A DNA stretch of 64,000 bases from Sphingomonas sp. LaA6.9. Its GTDB lineage: Bacteria; Pseudomonadota; Alphaproteobacteria; Sphingomonadales; Sphingomonadaceae. The stretch lies in NCBI RefSeq assembly GCF_022601895.1, contig NZ_JAKVIO010000013.1, positions 25,528-89,527 of the forward strand, given 5' to 3'. The translations under genes and the position numbers were made by a program. Position 1 is the first letter of the stretch. Every line of letters starts with the position of its first letter. Below are positions 46,624 through 57,717 of this stretch, one piece after another. A model generated the notes under the pieces. The model was not told where the DNA came from. It did no database searches and saw nothing but the letters and a program-made list of their open reading frames with translations.

Positions 46624-47265
46624 TTATTTCTGGAACGCGGCGGCGATGTCCAGCTTGACCTCGTCCGATACCATCGGGATGCCAAGGTTGATGCCGAAGT
46701 CGCTGCGCTTGATCGTGGCTTCGGCCTCGAAGCCAACATTTTCCTTGCCGCCCATGCCCGCGGGCATCTTGCCGGCGCCGTAGAATTCGGCATCGAGCGT
46801 CACCGGCTTGGTGACGCCGTTGAGCGTCAGGTTGCCCGTGATCTTCGCATCGTCCCCGTCAACCGTGACGGCGGTCGAGACGAACCTGGCATCGGCGGGA
46901 CTGGCGCCGAAGAAGTCGGCCGGCTTGCCGGCTTCGGCGGGTTTGAGCAGGTGCTTGGTGAGGCCGGCGCTTGCGGTGGTCACCTTGGAGACGGGGATGG
47001 TCACGTCGACCTTGGCTGCACCCGGATTCTTGGGATCGAGCGTCAGCGTGCCCGTCACGTCGCCGAAAATGCCGAAATAGGGCGAGAATCCGAGATGGTC
47101 GACCTCCCAGCGGACCAGCGTGTGCCCCGGATCGGCGGTGTAGGTGCCGCCAGTGATGGCGGCGGGATTCTTCGAGCCGGGGACCTGCGACGATTGTTGC
47201 GCGACGAGTGGAAGCGCGACGGTGGAGGCTGCTGCAAGGCCGAAAGCGATGAGGGTAGGACGCAT
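46624..47265 (-). CDS. YceI-family periplasmic protein
   Basis: 213 residues. A signal peptide (FGLAAASTVALPLVAQ) is followed by the YceI lipocalin-like barrel: GTYTADPGHTLVRWEVDHLGFS, FGDVTGTLTLDP, VTIPVSKV, and the terminal RSDFGINLGIPMVSDEVKLDI. YceI proteins bind long polyisoprenoid lipids in the periplasm. It has its own terminator. Confidence 0.93.
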   Translation of the reverse strand: MRPTLIAFGLAAASTVALPLVAQQSSQVPGSKNPAAITGGTYTADPGHTLVRWEVDHLGFSPYFGIFGDVTGTLTLDPKNPGAAKVDVTIPVSKVTTASAGLTKHLLKPAEAGKPADFFGASPADARFVSTAVTVDGDDAKITGNLTLNGVTKPVTLDAEFYGAGKMPAGMGGKENVGFEAEATIKRSDFGINLGIPMVSDEVKLDIAAAFQK

Positions 47266-47317
47266 GGAACGGTCTCCTGAAGGGGGAGCTGCAAAGTGAT
47301 GTTCTGCCGCGCCGCTG

Positions 47318-48565
47318 TCAAACCTTCAGTGCGGCCAATATTCCGTCATAGATCAAGGTCATGTCGTCCTCGTCGATGCAATAGGGCGGCATGACGTAGA
47401 GCGTGTTGCCCAGCGGACGCAGCAGCAGACCATGCTCACGAAAATAGCCGATCAGCCGCGGCGCGAGGTCGGAGAGATAGCCCGCATCATCGGCGACGAC
47501 ATCGACCGCAGCGATCGTGCCGATCCGGCGATGCCCCGCGAGGCGCGGATGATCCGCGAGCCGGTCGAGCTGGCGCTGCTGCATTGCGCCGAGCGTCGCG
47601 ATCCGTTCGGCAACGGGCTCGTCGCGCAAGATCGCGAGATTGGCGTTGGCGGCGGCGCAGGCGATCGGGTTCGCCGTGTAGCTGCTCGAATGGTAGAAGG
47701 TCTTGCTGCGATCGCGCGAATAATGCGCGTCAAAGATCGCGTCGGTGGCGAGCGTGACCGCGAGCGGGATCGACCCGCCCGTCAGCCCCTTGGACAGGCA
47801 CATGATATCGGGCGCGACCCCCGCTTGCTCGCAGGCGAAAAGCGTGCCCGTGCGGCCCCAGCCTGTCATCACCTCGTCGGCGATGAACAGCACGTCATAT
47901 GACGCGCAGATCTGGCGCATCTCCGCGAGCGTTTCGGGCGAATAGATCAGCATCCCGCCCGCGCCGAGGATCAGCGGCTCGACGATGAATGCGGCGGGCT
48001 TTTCGCGGCAAGCCGCTTCGAGTGCGTCGAGCGTTGCCTGCTCACGTCCTGCGGCGGGGAAGGGGATTGTGCCGACATCGAACAGTAATGGCTCATAGGG
48101 CCGATTGAACACGCCCCTCGCGCCTACCGACATCGCGCCGATCGTGTCGCCGTGATAGCTGTGCTCCATCACGAGGATGCAATCGCGCGGCTCCCCGATA
48201 TTGGCCCAGTAGCCAAGCGCCATCTTGAGCGCGACCTCGACGCTGGTCGATCCGCTGTCCGAGTAGAACACACGCGTCAGCGGTTCGGGGGTGATGGCGA
48301 CGAGCTCGCGCGCGAGGTTTTCGGCGGGTTCGTGCGTCCAGCCCGCGAAAATGAGCTGGTCGAGCCGCTCGGTCTGCTCGCGGATCGCCGCCATGATGCG
48401 CGGATGGCAATGGCCGTGCGTTACCACCCACCATGACGAGATCGCGTCGATCCAGCGCTTGCCATCTGCATCGTAGATTGCAACGCCTTCGGCCCTGTCG
48501 ATCAGCGGGATCGGCTCGCCAAGCCCGTGCTGGGTGAAGGGGTGCCAGACCGGTGAATGGCTCAT
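47318..48565 (-). CDS. bioA: Adenosylmethionine-8-amino-7-oxononanoate aminotransferase
   Basis: 415 residues, class III PLP aminotransferase of biotin synthesis. HPFTQHGLG at the N-terminus, SSWWVVTHGHCHP, and FIADEVMTGWGRTGTLFA (the PLP-ring Asp) are BioA hallmarks; the PLP lysine is in LCLSKGLTGG. It makes 7,8-diaminopelargonate using SAM as amino donor. Its start overlaps the end of bioD (ATGA). Confidence 0.95.
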   Translation of the reverse strand: MSHSPVWHPFTQHGLGEPIPLIDRAEGVAIYDADGKRWIDAISSWWVVTHGHCHPRIMAAIREQTERLDQLIFAGWTHEPAENLARELVAITPEPLTRVFYSDSGSTSVEVALKMALGYWANIGEPRDCILVMEHSYHGDTIGAMSVGARGVFNRPYEPLLFDVGTIPFPAAGREQATLDALEAACREKPAAFIVEPLILGAGGMLIYSPETLAEMRQICASYDVLFIADEVMTGWGRTGTLFACEQAGVAPDIMCLSKGLTGGSIPLAVTLATDAIFDAHYSRDRSKTFYHSSSYTANPIACAAANANLAILRDEPVAERIATLGAMQQRQLDRLADHPRLAGHRRIGTIAAVDVVADDAGYLSDLAPRLIGYFREHGLLLRPLGNTLYVMPPYCIDEDDMTLIYDGILAALKV

Positions 48566-49179
48566 GTGAAGTCGCCTGTCTGAAAATGGGCGGCGAAGGC
48601 GGTGGCGAGCGTTTCGGGCGTCAGCGAAATGAGGCGGGGAAGGCGGCCGAGGCGCCTGATGCCCGTGATTTCGGGGATGATCGCCTCGCTGTCGGGCACC
48701 GCGTCGCCGACAAAGGCGATGCCGTGGATCGGCACGTTGCGGTGGCGCAGCGCCTCGATCGTCATCAGGCTGTGGTTGATCGTGCCAAGCCCGGTGCGCG
48801 CGCAGACGATCACGGGCAACTGCCAGCGCGCGAAGATGTCGGCGAACAGCGTGGTGCGCGTGACGGGGACGAGCGCGCCGCCGGCCGCCTCGATGATGAG
48901 CGGGCCGTTACAGGCCGGGGGCATGAGCGCTGCGGGGTCGATGGTAACGCCGTCGATCTCGGCGGCGAGATGGGGTGAGGCAGGCGTCGCGAGGCGCCAG
49001 GCTTCGGGGATCGGGGTAATGCCGGTGAGGCGCGCGACGGTCTCGCTGTCGGTTCCGCCCTCGATGCCCGCCTGAATGGGCTTCCAGTAGCTGGCACTGA
49101 GCGCCTGAACGAGCGCGGCCGAGAAGATCGTCTTGCCGACGTCGGTGTCGGTTGCGGTGATGACGAAGCGCTGGCTCAT
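48562..49179 (-). CDS. bioD: Dethiobiotin synthetase
   Basis: 205 residues. The P-loop TATDTDVGKTIFSAAL at the N-terminus binds ATP, and EAAGGALVPV and RTGLGTINHS are family motifs. It closes the ureido ring of dethiobiotin. It overlaps both bioF (upstream) and bioA (downstream) by 4 bases. Confidence 0.94.
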   Translation of the reverse strand: MSQRFVITATDTDVGKTIFSAALVQALSASYWKPIQAGIEGGTDSETVARLTGITPIPEAWRLATPASPHLAAEIDGVTIDPAALMPPACNGPLIIEAAGGALVPVTRTTLFADIFARWQLPVIVCARTGLGTINHSLMTIEALRHRNVPIHGIAFVGDAVPDSEAIIPEITGIRRLGRLPRLISLTPETLATAFAAHFQTGDFT

Positions 49180-50252
49180 GCCGGTATGCGCGCGATCGCC
49201 CCCTCCATTGCGTCGACGAGCGCGTCGATCTGCGCGGCGGTGACGTTGAGCGTGATCGAGACGCGCAGGCGTGCGGTGCCTTCGGGCACCGTTGGCGGGC
49301 GGATTCCGCGTACGTCGAAGCCCTGAGACTGAAGCTCCGATGCGATGGCCATCGTGCGCCCGTTGTCGCCGATGATCACGGGGATGATCTGCGAGCCCGT
49401 GGGCGCCACGCCGAGCCGCTCATGCAGTCGCGTGCCCGCATGCTGCACGAGCGCGTCCAGCGCCGCACGGCGCTCGGGCTGCGCGGCGACGATCTCGATC
49501 GCGCGGCGCACCATATGCGCGACAAAGGGCGAGGATGCGGTCGAGAAGATGAAGGGACGCGCGCGGTTGACGAGGAAGTCGACGAGTATGCGCGGTGCGC
49601 AGAGCAGGGCGCCCTCGCATCCCAGCGCCTTTCCGCAGGTATGCAGGGCGATGACATTCTCTTGCTGCGCGAGCGACGCGGAAAGACCACGGCCTTCGGG
49701 CCCGAAAACACCCGTTGCGTGGGCTTCATCGATGATGAGCACCGCATCGTTGCGCTCGGCCACTTCAGCGAGCGCAGCAAGCGGCGCGCGATCGCCGTCC
49801 ATGGAATAGAGGCTTTCGACCGCGATCCACGGACGGCCAAGGCCGCCGCGCGCGCGCCAGTTGCGGATCGCGGTTTCGAACGCGGCGGCATTGTTGTGCG
49901 CGACGGCCACGCGCTCGGCGCGGCCGAGCTTCATGCCGTCATGTGCGCTCGCATGGATGAGTTCGTCATGGACGACGAGGTCGCCGCGCTGGGGCAATGT
50001 CGCGAAGACCGCGGCGTTGGCGGTGAAGCCCGTCGCAAAGAACAGCGCGGCCTCGCTGCCATAATGGCGCGCGGCATCGATCTCGAGTGCCTCATGTTCC
50101 TCGTGATTGCCGCGCAGCAGCCGGGAACCACCCGATCCGGCGGGCAGACCACGGTTGATGCCGTCGAACAATGCGGCGCGCAACTCAGGCGAATTGGCAA
50201 GCGCCAGATAGTCGTTCGAGACGAAATCGAGCCCGTGGCGCGGCCGGAGCAC
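49176..50252 (-). CDS. bioF: 8-amino-7-oxononanoate synthase, start uncertain
   Basis: At least 358 residues. LDFVSNDYLALANS, ALFFATGFTANAAVF, IIDEAHATGVFG and the PLP-lysine region LHTCGKALGCEGA are BioF motifs. It condenses pimeloyl thioester with alanine. The in-frame sequence above GTG 50252 continues to look coding up to about 50315 (SLFETHARQLDALAADDR), which is the conserved BioF N-terminus. That stretch holds no ATG, GTG or TTG; ATT at 50315 and CTG at 50309 are the only start-like codons. The true start is thus probably rare or mutated. Confidence 0.9.
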   Translation of the reverse strand: MLRPRHGLDFVSNDYLALANSPELRAALFDGINRGLPAGSGGSRLLRGNHEEHEALEIDAARHYGSEAALFFATGFTANAAVFATLPQRGDLVVHDELIHASAHDGMKLGRAERVAVAHNNAAAFETAIRNWRARGGLGRPWIAVESLYSMDGDRAPLAALAEVAERNDAVLIIDEAHATGVFGPEGRGLSASLAQQENVIALHTCGKALGCEGALLCAPRILVDFLVNRARPFIFSTASSPFVAHMVRRAIEIVAAQPERRAALDALVQHAGTRLHERLGVAPTGSQIIPVIIGDNGRTMAIASELQSQGFDVRGIRPPTVPEGTARLRVSITLNVTAAQIDALVDAMEGAIARIPA

Positions 50253-50421
50253 GCGAAGCCGGTCATCGGCGGCGAGCGCATCGAGCTGACGCGCATGGGT
50301 TTCGAACAGCGAAATGACGGTTACTCCCGAAGCGCGTCGCCGAATACAGGCTCTGGGAAATCAGACAAGCACCGAGGCGAAATCCCGGCCGACGGCATGC
50401 ACCGCCGGCCGGAATCAGTGA

Positions 50422-51985
<1,564 letters not shown>

Positions 51986-52001
51986 TGTTTCCCCCAGCGC
52001 C

Positions 52002-53750
52002 TCAGACCAGCGCTTTGGCTTCGTCGTCCATTTCGCCCGAAACCTGGTCGGACTGCAGGATCATCTCGGTATGCGCGGCGCCCGACGGGATCATCGGGAA
52101 GCAGTTGGCAAGCTTTGCCACACGGCAATCGACGATCACCGGCCCGGCCGTGTCGATCATCTGCGCGATGCCCGCCTCAAGCTCCTGCATGCCTTCGATG
52201 CGGATGCCGGTCCAGCCATAGGCCTCTCCCAGCTTCACGAAATCGGGCAGCGCATCGGAATAGCTTTCCGAATAGCGGCTCGAATAGGTGAGCTGCTGCC
52301 ACTGCCGCACCATCCCCATATATTCGTTGTTGAGGATGAAGATCTTGACGGGCAGGCGGTACTGCGTGGCGGTTGCCAGCTCCTGGATGTTCATCTGGAT
52401 CGAGGCTTCGCCCGCAATGTCGATCACCAGCGCATTGGGATTGCCGAGCTGCGCGCCGATCGCGGCGGGCAGGCCGTAGCCCATCGTGCCGAGGCCTCCC
52501 GAGGTCAGCCACTTGTTGGGATGCTCGAAATGGAAGTGCTGCGCCGCCCACATCTGGTGCTGGCCGACCTCGGTCGTGATGATCGGATTGCGCTTGTGCG
52601 TCGCCTCCCACAGCTTGCGGATCGCCTCCTGCGGCATGATCTCTTTGGTCGAGGCAGGATAGGCGAGCGACTTCTTCGCGCGCCATTCGGCGATCTGTGC
52701 CCACCATTTGGACAGGTCATTCTTCTGGTGCCCGCGCGTCTTCCAGATGCGGACCATGTCCTCCATCGCGCGGCCGACATCGGCCAGGATCGGCAGGTCG
52801 ACATGGACGGTCTTGTTCATCGACGAACGGTCGATATCGACATGGACCTTCCGGGCATTCGGCGCGAAGGCGTCGAGCCGGCCCGTGACGCGGTCATCGA
52901 AGCGACTGCCGAGCGCGATGATCAGGTCGGCCTTGTTCATCGCCAGATTGGCTTCATAGGTGCCGTGCATGCCGAGCATGCCCAGCCACTGATCCGACGA
53001 GGCGGGGAAGGCACCCAAACCCATGAGCGTGGAGGTGACCGGCGCGCCCGTGATCCGCGCCAGTTCGCGCAGGATCTGGCTTGCTGCCGGGCCCGCGTTG
53101 ATGACGCCGCCGCCCGTGTAGAAGACGGGCCGTTCGGCCGCGGCGAGCATCTCGACGGCGGATTCGATCAGCGACTGATCGGCCTTGACCTGCGGACGAT
53201 AGGTCTTGTGCTGGATCGCGCCCGGCTTCTTGTACCGGGCAGTCGCGACCTGGACATCCTTGGGAATGTCGACAACCACGGGCCCCGGACGTCCCGAGGT
53301 CGCGATGTGGAACGCCTCATGGACGGTCTCACCGAGTTTCGCGGGGTCCTTGATCAGGTAATTGTGCTTCGAGCAGTGCCGCGTGATGCCGACGGTGTCG
53401 GCCTCCTGAAAGGCGTCGCTGCCGATCAGCGCGGTCGGAACCTGCCCGGTGATGACGACCATCGGGATCGAATCCATCAGCGCGTCGGTGATGCCCGTGA
53501 CAGCATTGGTCGCGCCTGGCCCCGAGGTGACGAGGACGACGCCGGGCTTCCCAGTCGAGCGTGCATAGCCCTCGGCGGCGTGCGTCGCGGCCTGTTCGTG
53601 GCGGACGAGAATGTGCTTGAGGCGGCTCTGCTTGAACAGGGCGTCATAGATCGGAAGCACCGCGCCACCCGGATAGCCGAATACGACCTCGACCCCGAGA
53701 TCGCTCAGGGCCTCGACCAGTATGTCCGCTCCGGACTTTTCCGCAGTCAT
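52002..53750 (-). CDS. ilvB: Acetolactate synthase large (catalytic) subunit
   Basis: 582 residues from ATG 53750. TPP enzyme: GYPGGAVLPIYDAL, the activating Glu in HEQAATHAAEGYARS, and the TPP-binding VIDIAGEASIQMNIQEL with NNEYMGMVRQWQ. It makes acetolactate and acetohydroxybutyrate. The second of two tandem ATGs has the better spacing to the GGAGGA ribosome binding site (53762 region). A consensus TTGACA at 53843-53838, inside the miaA end, could be its -35, though the -10 TAGCCA is weak. Confidence 0.95.
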   Translation of the reverse strand: MTAEKSGADILVEALSDLGVEVVFGYPGGAVLPIYDALFKQSRLKHILVRHEQAATHAAEGYARSTGKPGVVLVTSGPGATNAVTGITDALMDSIPMVVITGQVPTALIGSDAFQEADTVGITRHCSKHNYLIKDPAKLGETVHEAFHIATSGRPGPVVVDIPKDVQVATARYKKPGAIQHKTYRPQVKADQSLIESAVEMLAAAERPVFYTGGGVINAGPAASQILRELARITGAPVTSTLMGLGAFPASSDQWLGMLGMHGTYEANLAMNKADLIIALGSRFDDRVTGRLDAFAPNARKVHVDIDRSSMNKTVHVDLPILADVGRAMEDMVRIWKTRGHQKNDLSKWWAQIAEWRAKKSLAYPASTKEIMPQEAIRKLWEATHKRNPIITTEVGQHQMWAAQHFHFEHPNKWLTSGGLGTMGYGLPAAIGAQLGNPNALVIDIAGEASIQMNIQELATATQYRLPVKIFILNNEYMGMVRQWQQLTYSSRYSESYSDALPDFVKLGEAYGWTGIRIEGMQELEAGIAQMIDTAGPVIVDCRVAKLANCFPMIPSGAAHTEMILQSDQVSGEMDDEAKALV

Positions 53751-53831
53751 CATTTCCTCCGACAATATGTACGCGCCCCGAAGCTGCCGCAGCGCAGCAA
53801 AGGCAAGGCGGGCTTGGCTAGTGGTAACAAA

Positions 53832-54782
53832 TTAAACTGTCAACACCCGTTCGTATAATTTAATTGCAAAATCACTTGCCGCAGAGTCATCAAGTTTCAC
53901 ATTTGCGACAGGCCATTCCGCGGGTGGCTGGCGCGAGAACCAGGTGTACTGCCGTTTGCCGTACTGCCGCGTGGCGATCGTCCCGCGATCGAGCATGGCG
54001 TCGCGGCTTGTTTCGCCATCGAGCCAGGCCGAGATTTCGGGGACGCCGATGGCGCGCATGACGGGAAGCGCGGGATCGAGGTCGCGCGCCAGCAAGGCTT
54101 CCACCTCTTCGACTGCTCCATGCGATACCATCGCGCCAAAACGCCGTTCGATGCGTTCAAACAGCCAGTCGCGAGGGGGAAGCAGGATGAGCGGCACAAG
54201 GTCGATCTGATCCACAATCCCCCCTGTGCGCTCGGCCTGCCAATGCGAGAGCGGACGTCCGGTGGAACGGACGACCTCAAGCGCGCGGGCGACGCGCGTC
54301 GTATCGGCTGGCGCAAGGCGTTGGGCTGCTTGCGGATCCTCGCGGGCAAGCGCAGCGTGAGCTTCGGCAACGGCGAGGGCACGCACCTCGCGTCGCACCT
54401 CAGCGTCGATCTCCGGGACCGGGGCGATGCCGTCCAGAAGCGTGCGCAGATAAAGACCCGTTCCGCCGACCAGAATGGGAAGCGCGCCTTGCCGAGCCGC
54501 CCCCGCGATTTCTCGACGTGCATCTTCCGCCCATCGCGCCGCCGAACAGGCTTCGGCACCGTCTATATAGCCGAACAGGCGGTGCGGAACGTCGCCCATT
54601 TCGGCGGCATCGGGGCGCGCGGAGAGTATGCGCAGATCGGCATAGACCTGCGCGGAATCGGCGTTGATGACGACGGATGGCAGCCGCTGACCGAGATTTA
54701 CCGCCAAAGCCGACTTGCCGCTGGCGGTCGGCCCCGCAATAAGCACGACCTTCTGACGCCGGGGAGTTTGAGTCTTGTTCAT
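53832..54782 (-). CDS. miaA: tRNA dimethylallyltransferase
   Basis: 316 residues. P-loop [24 protein letters not shown] and the isopentenyl-transfer motif [15 protein letters not shown] are intact; [12 protein letters not shown] is the anticodon-binding motif. It adds dimethylallyl to A37 of tRNAs reading UNN codons. Its start overlaps the divergent serB start by 8 bases. Confidence 0.93.
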   Translation of the reverse strand: MNKTQTPRRQKVVLIAGPTASGKSALAVNLGQRLPSVVINADSAQVYADLRILSARPDAAEMGDVPHRLFGYIDGAEACSAARWAEDARREIAGAARQGALPILVGGTGLYLRTLLDGIAPVPEIDAEVRREVRALAVAEAHAALAREDPQAAQRLAPADTTRVARALEVVRSTGRPLSHWQAERTGGIVDQIDLVPLILLPPRDWLFERIERRFGAMVSHGAVEEVEALLARDLDPALPVMRAIGVPEISAWLDGETSRDAMLDRGTIATRQYGKRQYTWFSRQPPAEWPVANVKLDDSAASDFAIKLYERVLTV

Positions 54783-55653
54783 CGCCACGTTGATAGCCGA
54801 GGGTTTGCGCCAGAGCGACATGGACCGCGCCGCGCGCATGCTCGCCGACGCTGGCCAGGAAATTCTCGGGGCGGTCTGGATCGATGAGGGGACCGCGCTC
54901 GACCTTCGTTTTACGGGTGACCTAGAGACAGCACGGACGGCGCTGAAGCCGCTTCAGGGCGACATGGATGTCATCGTCCAGCCAGAGGCGGGGCGCGAGA
55001 AGAAGCTGCTGATCTCCGACATGGATTCGACGATGATCACGATCGAGTGCATCGACGAACTTGCCGATTATGCGGGATTGCGCGCCGAAATTTCCGATGT
55101 CACCGAGCGCGCGATGCGCGGGGAACTCGATTTCGAGGGGGCGCTCGACGCGCGCGTTGCGCTGCTCAAGGGCCTGCCCGCTGCGACGCTGGAAACCTGT
55201 TACCGCGAGCGCGTGGTGCTGATGCCGGGCGCGAGGACGCTGGTGGGCACGATGCGCGCGCGCGGCGCGCGCACCGTGCTCGTCTCGGGCGGATTCACCA
55301 ATTTCGCCGATCCGGTCGCTGCGGACATCGGTTTCGATCGCGCCGTGTCCAACACACTGGGCTTTCAAGGCGATGCGCTAGACGGAACAGTGGCGCGCCC
55401 GATTGTCGGCGCGGAAGCCAAGCGCGCAACGCTGATCGAGGAGGTGGAACGGCTGGGACTGTCGGTTGCCGAGACTTTGGCGGTGGGCGATGGCGCCAAC
55501 GATATTCCGATGATCGAGGCCGCGGGGCTGGGGGTCGCCTATCACGCGAAGGAAAAGGCGGCTGCGGCCGCGGACGCGCGCATCGTGCACGGCGACCTGA
55601 CGACGCTGCTCTATGCACAGGGAATCGCACGCGAGGCGTGGATCGAGGATTAA
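54775..55653 (+). CDS. serB: Phosphoserine phosphatase
   Basis: 292 residues from TTG 54775. HAD-family phosphatase with the nucleophile Asp82 in [19 protein letters not shown], and the metal Asp motif [11 protein letters not shown]. The N-terminal ACT-like region is typical of alphaproteobacterial SerB. It makes serine from phosphoserine. The TTG gives the family start ([10 protein letters not shown]) but overlaps divergent miaA; a later start would lose conserved residues. Confidence 0.92.
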   Translation: MFIATLIAEGLRQSDMDRAARMLADAGQEILGAVWIDEGTALDLRFTGDLETARTALKPLQGDMDVIVQPEAGREKKLLISDMDSTMITIECIDELADYAGLRAEISDVTERAMRGELDFEGALDARVALLKGLPAATLETCYRERVVLMPGARTLVGTMRARGARTVLVSGGFTNFADPVAADIGFDRAVSNTLGFQGDALDGTVARPIVGAEAKRATLIEEVERLGLSVAETLAVGDGANDIPMIEAAGLGVAYHAKEKAAAAADARIVHGDLTTLLYAQGIAREAWIED

Positions 55654-56687
55654 GGCCTTACGGCGAGGCAGGGTTGCCCGGCGGCCTTTACCGCGCCGCA
55701 CTGGCGATCGGCGTCCGCCTTGTCCGCGAAAGGCCCCGCCTGCAGCCGCGTCATCGCTCCCGCCTTGACGTAATGCGGTTCAAGGCTGCCGAGGCCCTTG
55801 ATCCTGGGCTTGAGCCCGTTCCACAATGTGCGGGCGCGGGCGGCATCGCTGAATGCGCCCAGCTGGATCCGCCAATTGTCAGCAGCGCGTCTGGGTGCGG
55901 GTGCGGGTTCGCTGGGCTTCGGGACGGACGTCCGGACTTCGGCGATCCGAACGGGCTCGGCGGGCTTTGCAGGCGCTTGTTCGGCGCGGGTCGCGGGGAC
56001 CGGCTTGCGTGGCGCCACGGCGGCCCAAGGCGCCGGTTCTCCGGGAACGGGGTAGGGCGCGCCGACCGGCTTGTTGGCCGCGGTGGCGGCGGGAGCGGGC
56101 GCGACAGGCCTGGCGTGGGCCACCTCGATCTCGCGGGCGAGCACCATTGCGCGCTGCCTTTCCTCCAGCGGCATATACTGGTCCATCTGCGCGAGCGCCT
56201 TGGATGCCTGAGGCAGCCCGGTGGCAGACGCGCGCGTCACCAGCGCATAGCCGCGAACCCAGTCCTTCGCGACAAAGTCGCCATTGAAGAGGGCCGCACC
56301 TAAAATATACTGGGCGCGCGGCTCGCCCCGGGCCACCGACTTTTCGAGCCAGGGCAGCGCTTCCAGGCGGCGGCCATTCTGGAACAGTGCCAGCCCGTAA
56401 TTGTCCTCGGCCTCCACGTGCCCCTGCATCGCGGCGCGTTGATACCAATGTTCGGCCTGGACCAGATCGGCGGGGACGCCGCGCCCGAGCTTGTAAGCCT
56501 GTGCGAGATTGAACTGCGCGTCGGCATCGCCCTCGATCGCGAGCGGGCGCCACTGGTTCACGGCCTCGGCAAAATCGCCGTTGAGCCATGCATCGATACC
56601 CTTTTCGACATCGGCCGCCGCGGGAGCGGCCATCGCGAGACTCATGGCCGCGAAGCCAGCCCCGAGGAGCCATGCGAACGCCTTCAT
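55650..56687 (-). CDS. Sel1-repeat protein with C-terminal SPOR domain
   Basis: 345 residues. Signal peptide, then Sel1-like helical repeats (DADAQFNLAQAYKLGRGV, AEDNYGLALFQNGR, RAQYILGAALFNGD). A Pro/Ala-rich linker leads to a SPOR domain in the last 75 residues (WRIQLGAFSDAARARTLW ... ADRQCGAVKAAGQPC). SPOR domains bind denuded septal peptidoglycan. It may act in envelope assembly or division. It converges on serB, overlapping its stop by 4 bases. Confidence 0.9.
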   Translation of the reverse strand: MKAFAWLLGAGFAAMSLAMAAPAAADVEKGIDAWLNGDFAEAVNQWRPLAIEGDADAQFNLAQAYKLGRGVPADLVQAEHWYQRAAMQGHVEAEDNYGLALFQNGRRLEALPWLEKSVARGEPRAQYILGAALFNGDFVAKDWVRGYALVTRASATGLPQASKALAQMDQYMPLEERQRAMVLAREIEVAHARPVAPAPAATAANKPVGAPYPVPGEPAPWAAVAPRKPVPATRAEQAPAKPAEPVRIAEVRTSVPKPSEPAPAPRRAADNWRIQLGAFSDAARARTLWNGLKPRIKGLGSLEPHYVKAGAMTRLQAGPFADKADADRQCGAVKAAGQPCLAVRP

Positions 56688-56851
56688 CGGATGCCCCCTT
56701 GCGCGCCGAACTGCGCCTTCGTCTAAACAGACTTTCTTAATCGCTTCTTAGCAAAAAATTATCCAAGTAAAAATCGGCGTTTGGCCGAATATTGTTTCCG
56801 GCCGTTAACCAGATTTTAGACGTCAGCATGTCACTTCTCCCCTGAAGGACA

Positions 56852-56900
56852 GAGCACGTCCCGAAAAAGTGTGACGCGGTTTTTCGGTCGGGACGTGCTC
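56852..56900. repeat. Nested stem-loop upstream of parA
   Basis: GAGCACGTCCCGA (56852-56864) and TCGGGACGTGCTC (56888-56900) are perfect 13-base arms. Inside, CCGAAAAA and TTTTTCGG (56861-56868, 56880-56887) give an overlapping second pairing. The modules match those after ispE (2647-2672), which points to a dispersed repeat family. It lies in the 296-base gap between the divergent Sel1/SPOR gene and parA. Confidence 0.7.
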
Positions 56901-56915
56901 CGTCGATTGAATTGA

Positions 56916-56964
56916 GAGCCTTTCCTATCCTGCAAGGCAATTTCCGCCCTGCAGGGAAAGGCTC
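56916..56964. other. Second stem-loop in the parA leader
   Basis: GAGCCTTTCC (56916-56925) and GGAAAGGCTC (56955-56964) pair perfectly, with an inner CCTGCA/TGCAGG (56929-56934, 56950-56955) match. It ends 20 bases before the parA ATG, near the GAGGGG ribosome binding site at about 56973. It could regulate parA translation or be a protein-binding site. Confidence 0.55.
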
Positions 56965-56983
56965 GGGGAGCCGAGGGGAAACT

Positions 56984-57700
56984 ATGCGCGTTTTGGCAAT
57001 GGCATCGCAAAAGGGCGGTTCCGGCAAGACGACCTTGTCGGGCCACCTTGCTGTGCAGGCACAGCTTTCGGGCGCCGGACCGGTCGTATTGATCGACATC
57101 GATCCACAGGGATCGCTCGCCGACTGGTGGAACGAGCGCGAGAGCGAATATCCTGCCTTCGCGCAGACCACGGTAGCGCGGCTCGCCTCGGATCTGGAAG
57201 TGCTGCGCCAGCAGGGCTTTCGCCTGGCGGTCATCGACACGCCACCCGCAATTACCATGGCGATCCAGAGCGTCATCACGGTCGCCGAGCTGATCGTCAT
57301 TCCGACGCGCCCGAGCCCGCACGATCTCCGCGCCGTGGGCGCCACGGTCGATTTGTGCGAACGCGCTGGCAAGCCGCTGATCTTCGTGGTCAACGCGGCA
57401 ACGCCCAAGGCAAAGATCACCTACGAAGCCGCCGTCGCGCTCTCGCAGCACGGCACGGTGGCACCGGTGACGCTGCACCACCGCACCGATTTCGCCGCTT
57501 CGATGATCGACGGCCGGACGGTCATGGAGGTCGATCCCAAGGGCCGTTCAGCCCAGGAAGTGATCGAACTCTGGTCCTATATTTCCGACCGGCTAGAAAA
57601 GAATTTCCGCCGCACCGTGTTCAGCGCGCCGCAGATGGGCGTCACCGCGGTTGCTCCGCGTCCGATGGGTGGCTTCGGTCGCCGCGTCATTGGCCAGTAA
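56984..57700 (+). CDS. ParA-family ATPase (orphan)
   Basis: 238 residues. Deviant Walker A MASQKGGSGKTTL with the signature Lys10, LIDIDPQGSLADWW, and the switch region VIDTPPAIT. It lacks the N-terminal HTH of plasmid ParA. No parB follows; instead an RHH-like protein and a TPR/SPOR protein lie downstream. Orphan ParA proteins position cargo such as chemosensory arrays, carboxysomes or division factors. Here the cargo is unknown. Confidence 0.9.
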   Translation: MRVLAMASQKGGSGKTTLSGHLAVQAQLSGAGPVVLIDIDPQGSLADWWNERESEYPAFAQTTVARLASDLEVLRQQGFRLAVIDTPPAITMAIQSVITVAELIVIPTRPSPHDLRAVGATVDLCERAGKPLIFVVNAATPKAKITYEAAVALSQHGTVAPVTLHHRTDFAASMIDGRTVMEVDPKGRSAQEVIELWSYISDRLEKNFRRTVFSAPQMGVTAVAPRPMGGFGRRVIGQ

Positions 57701-57717
57701 GGCGGGAGGTAATGATC

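Noticed and set aside
53815..53843. Promoter for ilvB (TTGACA ... TAGCCA)
   Set aside because: The -10 is weak, so it is mentioned under ilvB but not listed as a feature.
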